DNA of 22,651 nt from JAJZQD01 sp021847735 (GTDB lineage: Bacteria > Bacillota > Thermincolia > Thermincolales > UBA2595), in the NCBI GenBank assembly GCA_027324025.1, contig DAHVYW010000067.1:1-22651 (forward strand), written 5' to 3'. Positions 1 through 6,020 of the stretch are shown here, piece after piece. The notes under the pieces are model-generated. The model saw nothing but the letters and a program-made list of their open reading frames with translations. It did not search any database and had not been told where the DNA came from. The translations under genes and the position numbers were made by a program. Numbering within the stretch: the first letter of the stretch is position 1; every line of letters starts with the position of its first letter.

Positions 1-1
1 T

Positions 2-676
2 ATTCTAGTTCCCGAGTACTTCTTCGGCAAAAATGTTGTTCACCTCCCAACGATGAAATGCCATATTTACACAACTACTACCGGGGCTATGAAAAATGCC
101 TTCGGTGGGTTACTAAACACTAAAAGGCATTACACCCACAGCGTTATTCACGAAACCCTGGTGGACCTCCTAACAATCCAGAAAGAAATTCATCCCGGCG
201 TGTTCGCGGTTATGGACGGCACCGTCTGCGGAAACGGACCGGGCCCACGGACAATGGAACCGATTGAAAAGGATTATATCCTGGTCAGTAACGACCAGGT
301 GGCTATCGATGCAATCTCGGCAAAGATGATGGGTTTTGACCCCCTGTCCCTGCCTTACATCAGGTTAGCCCACGAAAAAGGCCTGGGCATCGGGGACCCC
401 AAGATGATTGAAGTCAAAGGGGAAGATATTGAAAGAATAGACTTCAAATTTAAGGTAGGGGATAACGTAGCCTCCACCTTTGGGGATTTCCTCTGGTTTG
501 GGCCGTTGAAAGCCCTCCAGAACCTGTTCTTCCACACCCCGCTGGTCAACCTCTTTATTTTCGGCTCCTTTTTTTATCACGACTACTACTGGTGGCCTGT
601 CAAAGGCAAAAAGAAAATGGAGTACTTCAAGAAGAACTACCGTTGGGGCAGGTTGTTTGACGAATACAGCGAATAA
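2..676 (+). CDS. DUF362 domain protein, 5' end outside the window
   Basis: The frame is open from base 2, so the gene starts upstream. The first in-frame ATG at 53 falls inside conserved sequence (GKNVVHLPTMKCH) and is not the start. The motif TTTTGAMKNAFGGLL followed by a Val/Ile-Asp-Ala-Ile-Ser stretch (DQVAIDAISAKMMGFDP) and HEKGLGIGDP is characteristic of DUF362, a family of unknown biochemical role common in anaerobes and often found with ferredoxin domains. About 225 residues are visible. The C-terminus carries an aromatic, partly hydrophobic stretch (LVNLFIFGSFFYHDYYWWPV) and then a basic tail, so membrane association is possible. No iron-sulfur cysteine cluster is seen in the visible part. 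The family call is firm and the function is unknown. Confidence 0.85.
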   Translation: MLVPEYFFGKNVVHLPTMKCHIYTTTTGAMKNAFGGLLNTKRHYTHSVIHETLVDLLTIQKEIHPGVFAVMDGTVCGNGPGPRTMEPIEKDYILVSNDQVAIDAISAKMMGFDPLSLPYIRLAHEKGLGIGDPKMIEVKGEDIERIDFKFKVGDNVASTFGDFLWFGPLKALQNLFFHTPLVNLFIFGSFFYHDYYWWPVKGKKKMEYFKKNYRWGRLFDEYSE

Positions 677-724
677 GAGCCGGTCGGCAGCTGCCGCCGA
701 TATAAAAACCCGGGAGGAAAGTAT

Positions 725-1699
725 TTGACAAACTTAAATAAAAAACTAATCTGGACCGTGTTATTTGGATTAGTGGTAGTAATTGCAGTTACCTTTCTGG
801 CTGACTTCAAAAACACGGTTACGGCTTTAAGCAAATTTAAAATTGTCTACCTGCCTTTGATTCTTGGGCTAACATTTGTTAATTACCTGCTGCGGTTTGT
901 CAAATGGCAGTACTTTCTCAAACAAATTAGCGTATCTCTTTCGGTAAAGGATAGTTTTATTATCTTCCTCAGCGGCCTGGCAATGACCGTAACACCCGGC
1001 AAGGCCGGGGAATTGTTAAAATCCCTGCTCCTTAAAGAATTAAAAGGGGTAGCTGTCAGCAGAACTGCCCCGGTTATATTTGCAGAGCGTCTCTCCGACG
1101 GTTTTGGACTTATTTTCCTGTCATTGTCCGGAATAGCGCTGTTCAAATACGGCGGGGAGGTTCTGTTGTTTATTGTGCTGGTGTTATTAATTATGGTCTT
1201 GGTTATCAAAACGCCCCGGTTATATAATCCCTTTATTGGTTTATGTTCAAAAATACCCGTGCTTAAAAGGTTTACCGGGGTTTTAGAAACCCTGATTCAT
1301 AACGCCGGCCTACTCATGACCTTCAGGTCGATGATGTTTGCAATCATAATAAGTGTTGTGTCGTGGGCCTTTGAAAGTGCAGCCTTCTACTACGTATTTA
1401 TTGGGTTGGGGTATAAAGTACCGCTGCTGGTGGCCACCTTTACCCTGGCTTTTTCGTCCATCGTGGGCTCAGTCTCCATGCTGCCGGGAGGTTTGGGGGC
1501 AGCCGAGGGCAGTATTATTGGGCTGCTCATCGAAGTTGCCGGGGTACCAAAAGGCATTGCAGCTGTGGCCACTATAATAATTCGTTTTTGCACCCTGTGG
1601 TTCGGGGTGGCAGTTGGGCTGCTGGCTATTGTTTCAAGCAGGCGGCTGGTCAGCTATGTCAATCAAATGGGTACTGCGGGTGACAAGGAGGAGGTTTAG
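725..1699 (+). CDS. Flippase-like integral membrane protein (UPF0104 / AglD-YbhN family)
   Basis: This 324-residue polytopic membrane protein has about eight hydrophobic segments starting near residue 8. It has the family's conserved features: MTVTPGKAGELLKSLLLKE near residues 82-100, an AERLSDGFGLI motif, and SMLPGGLGAAEGSIIGLL near residues 252-270. The family is the transmembrane half of lysylphosphatidylglycerol synthases and also occurs alone, where it is thought to move or modify lipids. There is no C-terminal aminoacyl-transfer domain here, so it is the stand-alone form and its substrate is unknown. The TTG start at 725 is preceded by GGGAGGAAAG. The gene ends 3 bases before the PHP gene, whose ribosome site lies inside its last codons, so the two are probably translationally coupled. 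Confidence 0.82.
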   Translation: MTNLNKKLIWTVLFGLVVVIAVTFLADFKNTVTALSKFKIVYLPLILGLTFVNYLLRFVKWQYFLKQISVSLSVKDSFIIFLSGLAMTVTPGKAGELLKSLLLKELKGVAVSRTAPVIFAERLSDGFGLIFLSLSGIALFKYGGEVLLFIVLVLLIMVLVIKTPRLYNPFIGLCSKIPVLKRFTGVLETLIHNAGLLMTFRSMMFAIIISVVSWAFESAAFYYVFIGLGYKVPLLVATFTLAFSSIVGSVSMLPGGLGAAEGSIIGLLIEVAGVPKGIAAVATIIIRFCTLWFGVAVGLLAIVSSRRLVSYVNQMGTAGDKEEV

Positions 1700-1702
1700 G
1701 GA

Positions 1703-2356
1703 GTGTTGAAAGCGGATTTGCATACCCATACCGAATATTCCCCGGACTGCCTTACTTCGGTGGACAAGGTCATCGACAGCTGCCACAAGCGGGGGTTGGG
1801 ATGTATCGCGGTTACCGACCACAACGAAATCAGGGGGGCTCTGCTGCTGCAGGAAAAGGCCCCCTTTAAGGTCATAGTGGGGGAAGAAATCAGGACCGAC
1901 AGGGGGGAAATCATCGGGTATTTTTTGACAGAGCGAATCAAACCCGGCCAGTCTCCTGCCAATACGGTGGAACAGATAAAAAACCAGGGCGGGCTGGTAT
2001 GTGTCCCCCATCCTTTTGACAGATTGCGCACGTCCCGGCTGGACTTTGACGCCCTAAAGCAAATAGAGAACGAAATAGATATTGTGGAAGTCTTCAATTC
2101 CCGAAACGTATATACCCGTGACAACAAAAAAGCAGAGGAGTATGCTGCCGCCAGGGGTGTAATGGTTTCAGTGGGCAGTGACGCCCACTGGCCCTGGGAA
2201 ATCGGGCGCACTTACATGAATATCCCTGACTTCTCCGATGCCGTTACCTTTCGGGCAGCCCTTTTATCAATATCCCCTTCGTTTACCGGGGAGCAAAAAA
2301 GAAGCGGACTGCTGGTCCACCTAGGCACAAAAACCGTAAAGTTCTTTAAGAAATAA
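1703..2356 (+). CDS. PHP-domain metal-dependent phosphoesterase
   Basis: This is a 217-residue soluble protein with a complete PHP-type metal site. The visible ligands are DLHTH at residues 5-9, TDHN at 38-41, GEE at 60-62, VPHPFD at 101-106 and GSDAH at 158-162. These match short stand-alone PHP proteins, several of which hydrolyse phosphodiesters or nucleotides. The exact substrate cannot be told from sequence. No polymerase or histidinol-phosphatase neighbour is present, so it is neither a DnaE accessory domain nor an obvious HisK. GTG at 1703 is the likely start, with AGGAGGAGG at about 1686-1694 inside the preceding gene; TTG at 1706 is an alternative. It sits in a two-gene unit with the flippase-like protein. 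Confidence 0.82.
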   Translation: MLKADLHTHTEYSPDCLTSVDKVIDSCHKRGLGCIAVTDHNEIRGALLLQEKAPFKVIVGEEIRTDRGEIIGYFLTERIKPGQSPANTVEQIKNQGGLVCVPHPFDRLRTSRLDFDALKQIENEIDIVEVFNSRNVYTRDNKKAEEYAAARGVMVSVGSDAHWPWEIGRTYMNIPDFSDAVTFRAALLSISPSFTGEQKRSGLLVHLGTKTVKFFKK

Positions 2357-2363
2357 CTTGTTA

Positions 2364-2393
2364 TTGACAAACATGCTTTACCACTATTATACT
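2364..2393 (+). promoter_or_regulatory. Sigma-A-type promoter of the adaptor/TolC/TetR operon
   Basis: TTGACA at 2364-2369 is a perfect -35. TATACT at 2388-2393 is a -10 with five of six consensus bases, and the spacer is 18 bp. It lies between the PHP stop and the adaptor gene. The expected start of transcription is near 2400, directly at the TetR-like operator. Confidence 0.75.
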
Positions 2394-2400
2394 GTTCTTA

Positions 2401-2416
2401 GACTGACCCGTCGGTC
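2401..2416 (+). promoter_or_regulatory. Candidate TetR-family operator
   Basis: The 16-mer GACTGACCCGTCGGTC is a dyad of the form GAC-N-GAC-NN-GTC-N-GTC, with 12 of 16 positions symmetrical. This resembles many TetR-family operators. It starts about 7 bases after the -10 box, so a bound repressor would cover the transcription start. The regulator is most likely the TetR protein encoded as the third gene of the same operon, giving autoregulation. This is inferred from symmetry and position; binding is not shown. Confidence 0.6.
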
Positions 2417-2443
2417 GGCAATTTATTAGTTGGAGGGAAGGAC

Positions 2444-3544
2444 ATGATACATACCAGGGCAGCCAAAATATCGATCATAGGTATCTTGGCGCTTGCTTTG
2501 TTTCTTTTTGCCGGTTGCGGAAATAAACAGGTCAATAATGACAATGCCGATAAAACAATCCCAGTAACGGTCAGCCAGGCAAAAAAGGAAAACATTTCGG
2601 CAAAGACTGTTATTACAGGTAAAGTCACCCCCTTATCCGAGGTAGTGATAGTTCCCAAGGCAGGTGGGAAAGTTGCCCAGGTTCCCGTGGATGTAAGTTC
2701 ACGGGTCGCAAAGGGCTCACTTCTGGTTAAGCTTGACACCACTGACCAGGAAATAAGCCTCAATGGCGCCAGACTATCCCATAACCAGGCTGTTTTAAAT
2801 TACAACAATGCCAAGGCTAACTATGAGCGGAGTCAATCCCTTTTCAGCCAGGGTGCAATATCGAAAAAAGACCTTGAACTTTCTGAGCTGTCATACAAAA
2901 CGTCCGGGGATTTGGCAGCGGGGGCGCAGAATCAAATTGCTACTATCATGAACCAGATTTCCAATGCCACTATTACCTCACCAATTGACGGAGAAGTTGC
3001 GATCCGCAGTATTGACCCTGGTGAAATGGCCGGTCCAACCCAACCGGTGATGACAGTAGTAAACATAGACCGGGTTTATGTCGAGGGAACGGTAGCGGAA
3101 AGTGATGTTTCCCTCGTTAAAGAAGGCCAAGCGGTCTCAGTTAAAGTTGAGGCTACGGGCGGAACTTTTGAGGGTACTGTTAAAACCCTGAGTCCGGTAG
3201 CAAGTCCCCAGACCAAAGGTTATCCCATCAAGGTTGAGATTTCCAACAAAGACCGCAAACTAAAACCCGGTATGTTTGCAGAGATTCAACTGGTTACGAA
3301 GGGTAAGGAAGGCGCCCTGGTGGTCCCGAAAGAGGCGCTGGTTACCCGGGGTTCGGATAAGATACTTTATGTGGTAAAAAACGGTGTAGTTGAAGAAAGA
3401 ACTGTTGAAACAGGTATTGAAGCCGAAGACAAAATAGAGATTGTCAAGGGTTTGGCTGAGGGCGAACAGTTTGTCACAGAAGGCCAGCAGTCTTTGTTTG
3501 ACAAGGCAAAAGTTACCGTGCGAACCGGAGAAACAGGTAGTTAA
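2444..3544 (+). CDS. Efflux adaptor lipoprotein (membrane fusion protein, HlyD/AcrA type)
   Basis: The protein has 366 residues. The N-terminus is a lipoprotein signal with lipobox FAGC at residues 22-25, so mature Cys25 would be lipidated and anchored on the outer face of the cytoplasmic membrane. The two halves of a lipoyl (biotinyl-like) domain are at about 67-100 and 174-208. They flank an alpha-helical hairpin at about 101-173, and beta-barrel and membrane-proximal domains follow to the end. Such adaptors link an inner-membrane pump to an outer component. ATG at 2444 has GGAGGG at 2432-2437. It is the first gene of an operon with a TolC-family protein and a TetR regulator. No RND, ABC or MFS pump is encoded nearby, so the partner pump must be elsewhere or absent. 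Confidence 0.88.
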   Translation: MIHTRAAKISIIGILALALFLFAGCGNKQVNNDNADKTIPVTVSQAKKENISAKTVITGKVTPLSEVVIVPKAGGKVAQVPVDVSSRVAKGSLLVKLDTTDQEISLNGARLSHNQAVLNYNNAKANYERSQSLFSQGAISKKDLELSELSYKTSGDLAAGAQNQIATIMNQISNATITSPIDGEVAIRSIDPGEMAGPTQPVMTVVNIDRVYVEGTVAESDVSLVKEGQAVSVKVEATGGTFEGTVKTLSPVASPQTKGYPIKVEISNKDRKLKPGMFAEIQLVTKGKEGALVVPKEALVTRGSDKILYVVKNGVVEERTVETGIEAEDKIEIVKGLAEGEQFVTEGQQSLFDKAKVTVRTGETGS

Positions 3545-3570
3545 GCAAGGTTAAAAGGGGGAAGATTTTA

Positions 3571-4746
3571 ATGGGAAATTTGCTGTTTCGGAAGAAGTTT
3601 ATTATCGGTCTCATAGTTACCCTTGTCTTGCTGACCGCTGTGAGCATTAATTATGCCATTGGCGTTGACGGACCGAAGGTTAAGGGACTCAGTCTGCAAG
3701 AAGCTACTGAGCTGGCTTTAAAGAACAACCCGGACCTTGAACTGGCCAAACTTGCTGTCGACAGAGCACAGGTGGAATATGATGCCGCTGATGATGCTGC
3801 CTATATCTTGTATAAGAGCCTCAAAGAAGGGAAGAACCCGGAGACTTATGAATTAGGTAAAGTCCTGTCGTATTACCCTGTATTAAGAAAAAATGCCTTA
3901 ACTTTGGCAGAAAAGCAAAGGGAGTTTGCTGAGAAAAAACTGATGCTTGACGTGGAAATTGCATACTATAACGTCTTGAAAGCCGATAAGAGCCTGGCTA
4001 TCAAGCGTGAAGGCTTGAAATATATTCAGGACCAGCTTAAAATAGCCCAGACCGGATACAAAATCGGGACAAGGGCTAAGATAGACGTTACATCAATGGA
4101 AGCAAATGAGGCATCTTACCAGGCCCAGGTTACCAGTGGTGAAAACGATTACCGTAAGGCTGTAATGGAGTTAGACAGGATTACCGGGCTCGACCTGGAT
4201 ACCCCGGTAAAGCTCACTACCCAGTTTACCGTAGAGAAGACAGGTAATTCCATCAAACTTGATGAAACTATCAAAGAGGCTTTGGCAGATAATCTTGATA
4301 TACTTAGAAATAAGAAATCCCAAGAATCAAATGAGGCCTTATATAAAGTAGCCGACAAATATCTTGGCCAGGGCGCCACTTCATATGATACTGCCCTGAT
4401 AGACGTTAAGATCGGTAAAGCAGGCATCCGCAAACAGGAACTGGCTACCACCGCTGCCATTAAGCAGAGTTACCTGACAATATTTAATCTTGAAAAGTCT
4501 ATTGACTGGCAGACCAAAGAGGTGGAAAAGGCCAAAGAAAACGCCCGTGTGTTTTCCCTCAAATATAATGCCGGCCTGGCCACCGCTTTGGAAGTAAGGG
4601 ATGCCAATATTAGCCTGGAAAAAGCCCAGGAAAGCCTTTTCGGGAAAACATACGATTATAATATTCTTAAATCCCAGTTCAAATACGGGATGTTTTCCGG
4701 GGCCGGTTCAATGAGCAGTGCAGGCGCCGCCGGTTATGGCCAGTAG
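3571..4746 (+). CDS. TolC-family protein, apparently without barrel segments
   Basis: This 391-residue exported protein has a hydrophobic N-terminal segment at about residues 10-30. Two tandem outer-membrane-efflux-protein repeats follow, at about 39-206 and 228-372. The first begins with the typical LSLQEATELALKNNPDLELA, and the second with LDETIKEALADNLDILRNKK. Both are mainly long amphipathic helices. In canonical TolC the helix pairs are joined by segments that form beta strands of the outer-membrane barrel. Here the joining stretches (about 82-106 and 262-284) look too short and lack alternating hydrophobic strands. The tail is Gly/Ala/Ser rich. It lies 26 bases downstream of the adaptor gene with its own AAAGGGGGA ribosome site. 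A barrel-less homologue acting in a monoderm envelope is an inference. Confidence 0.8.
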   Translation: MGNLLFRKKFIIGLIVTLVLLTAVSINYAIGVDGPKVKGLSLQEATELALKNNPDLELAKLAVDRAQVEYDAADDAAYILYKSLKEGKNPETYELGKVLSYYPVLRKNALTLAEKQREFAEKKLMLDVEIAYYNVLKADKSLAIKREGLKYIQDQLKIAQTGYKIGTRAKIDVTSMEANEASYQAQVTSGENDYRKAVMELDRITGLDLDTPVKLTTQFTVEKTGNSIKLDETIKEALADNLDILRNKKSQESNEALYKVADKYLGQGATSYDTALIDVKIGKAGIRKQELATTAAIKQSYLTIFNLEKSIDWQTKEVEKAKENARVFSLKYNAGLATALEVRDANISLEKAQESLFGKTYDYNILKSQFKYGMFSGAGSMSSAGAAGYGQ

Positions 4747-4797
4747 TACCGACGTTGGTTACTAACGTGACGGAATGTGAGGAAATGGGGTGAGATG

Positions 4798-5388
4798 ATG
4801 AACCACCCGGGTGATGGGGACAAGAGACAGCAAATTCTTGTAGCTGCAGTGAAAGTATTTTCCCAAAAGGGCTTTCATGAAGCCAAGGTTGATGAAATAG
4901 CCCAACTGGCTGATGTGGGCAAAGGGACAGTATATGAGTATTTTTCGAGCAAAACCGAACTTTTTCAGGAAATGTTTAAGTCCGGGATGCAGTTCTATAT
5001 GAGTAATCTTAAAAATGAATTAAAGCCCGGTTTATCCTGCCGGGAGAAGCTTACGCGTATTGCCAAACTGCATCTAAGGTTTATCGCTAAATATAAGGAC
5101 CTGGCAAGAATTACCATGACCGAGCATACTTATTTTAACGAAGAATTTCGCAAATGGATTTGGGAAAACAGGACAAAAAAAATTGAGTTAGTGGAACAGA
5201 TAATTAAAGAGGGCGTGAAGAGCGGGGAGTTTAGGGAAGTAGACTCTCGGGTCGCGGCACTAGCCTTTAACGGAATTCTGGGGGCTATGTTTTCACCAAT
5301 CATATTTTCCAAAGGTAAGCAAAACACCAAAGAGTTGATTGAACCGTTTTCTGATATATTATTTAACGGTTTATTAAGCAGCAAATAA
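4798..5388 (+). CDS. TetR/AcrR-family transcriptional regulator
   Basis: The protein has 196 residues from ATG 4798. That start has GGGGTGA just upstream, whereas the earlier in-frame GTG at 4777 has no convincing ribosome site; ATG 4795 is also possible. The N-terminal helix-turn-helix is clear: RQQILVAAVKVFSQKGF, then KVDEIAQLADVGKGTVYEYF and SSKTELFQEMF. The C-terminal all-helical domain would bind a ligand and dimerise, and resembles multidrug-efflux regulators with a TetR_C-type domain. It is the third gene of the adaptor/TolC operon and the probable ligand of the operator at 2401-2416. The gene ends at a good terminator. The ligand is unknown. Confidence 0.9.
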   Translation: MNHPGDGDKRQQILVAAVKVFSQKGFHEAKVDEIAQLADVGKGTVYEYFSSKTELFQEMFKSGMQFYMSNLKNELKPGLSCREKLTRIAKLHLRFIAKYKDLARITMTEHTYFNEEFRKWIWENRTKKIELVEQIIKEGVKSGEFREVDSRVAALAFNGILGAMFSPIIFSKGKQNTKELIEPFSDILFNGLLSSK

Positions 5389-5401
5389 AAGTAAAGCCCG
5401 T

Positions 5402-5425
5402 AAACCCCCTTCAGGGGTTTTTTTT
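5402..5425 (+). terminator. Rho-independent terminator of the TetR operon
   Basis: AAACCCC (5402-5408) pairs with GGGGTTT (5414-5420) across the 5-base loop CTTCA. The T run continues to 5425, giving eight T in a row. It is placed 14 bases after the TetR stop codon. Confidence 0.9.
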
Positions 5426-5527
5426 CTGAATAAACTTACTGCCTTGATTGTTGAGTATTACGCAGGAAAAAATAAACAAGTTGTCGAAATGCTAAAAGAC
5501 AAATTTACAAATTCAAGGAGATGTATT

Positions 5528-6008
5528 ATGGTTTGTGTTGTAATCATGGCCGGGGGCAAAGAATATTTGTTGTTACCGGTAGTGAATATGTGAATGTTAC
5601 TCAGGAAAGCCTTCCGGAAATACATGCACAAAATATTGAGGGAAAATTTATCGATGATTTGATAACATCAATTGACCTGGCCAACAGCACTAACGGGCTG
5701 GTTACCCTTGGAATTAGGCCGACCCGGCCCGAAACGGGGTATGGCTATCTGAAGACCGGTCAGGAATTTACGTTGGGACAATGCAAATTGGCCTACAAAG
5801 TAGATTGTTTTGTGGAAAAACCCGATGTAGAAAGAGCGAAGGGGTTCCTGGCAGAATTATGGAGAAATCGGCCGAGGTATATACAGTGCCAGGTGACTTT
5901 AACTGGGATGATGTGGGAACCTGGAGAGTTTGTCATAAAAACAAAACTGACTTGGTCAGGGAACTTTTAAATGAACTTCGTAGTCGAAATCTGGAGAAGT
6001 ACTTGTAG
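5528..6008 (+). pseudogene. manC: Decayed mannose-1-phosphate guanylyltransferase (manC remnant)
   Basis: Family landmarks of GDP-mannose pyrophosphorylase survive in order but in three frames. ATG 5528, with AAGGAG at 5515-5520, opens MVCVVIMAGGK (the nucleotide-binding start), and that frame stops at 5591-5593. From about 5563 another frame gives IFVVTGSEYVNV, then GLVTLGIRPTRPETGYGY (near 5696-5745) and FVEKPDVERAKGFLA. From about 5856 a third frame gives IMEKSAEVYTVPGDFNWDDV and a short tail to the stop at 6006-6008. Normal enzymes have roughly 350 residues or more. Here there are three large internal losses: after AGGK, between the VVTG and LGIRPTRPETGYGY blocks, and between FLA and IMEKS. 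Two of these change frame. The open stretches at 5521-5970 and 5781-6008 are pieces of this relic, not separate genes. The enzyme once made GDP-mannose from mannose-1-phosphate and GTP, and this copy cannot be functional. Confidence 0.85.
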
Positions 6009-6020
6009 GGGGATCATAAT

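Noticed and set aside
685..696. 12-base perfect palindrome CGGCAGCTGCCG after the DUF362 gene
   Set aside because: It has no loop length suited to a strong hairpin and no T run. It is too short to assign a role and could occur by chance in GC-rich sequence.
1696..2211. Long open frame on the minus strand opposite the PHP gene
   Set aside because: The plus-strand frame has a full metal-binding motif set. The minus-strand product has no motif and is a shadow caused by codon bias.
4777..4797. GTG 4777 as start of the TetR regulator
   Set aside because: There is no ribosome site upstream, and the extra residues precede the usual N-terminus. ATG 4798 has GGGGTGA at a workable distance.
5426..5527. 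Possible small coding stretch (LNKLTALIVEYYAGKNKQ...) in frame with ATG 5528
   Set aside because: It has no start codon with a ribosome site, begins in the terminator T run, and matches no family I recognise. Chance is the simplest reading.
5521..5970. Open reading frame of 149 codons as a new small gene
   Set aside because: Its ATG lies within the spacer after the AAGGAG site, while ATG 5528 in another frame gives the true ManC N-terminus. The frame carries only the middle motifs of ManC.
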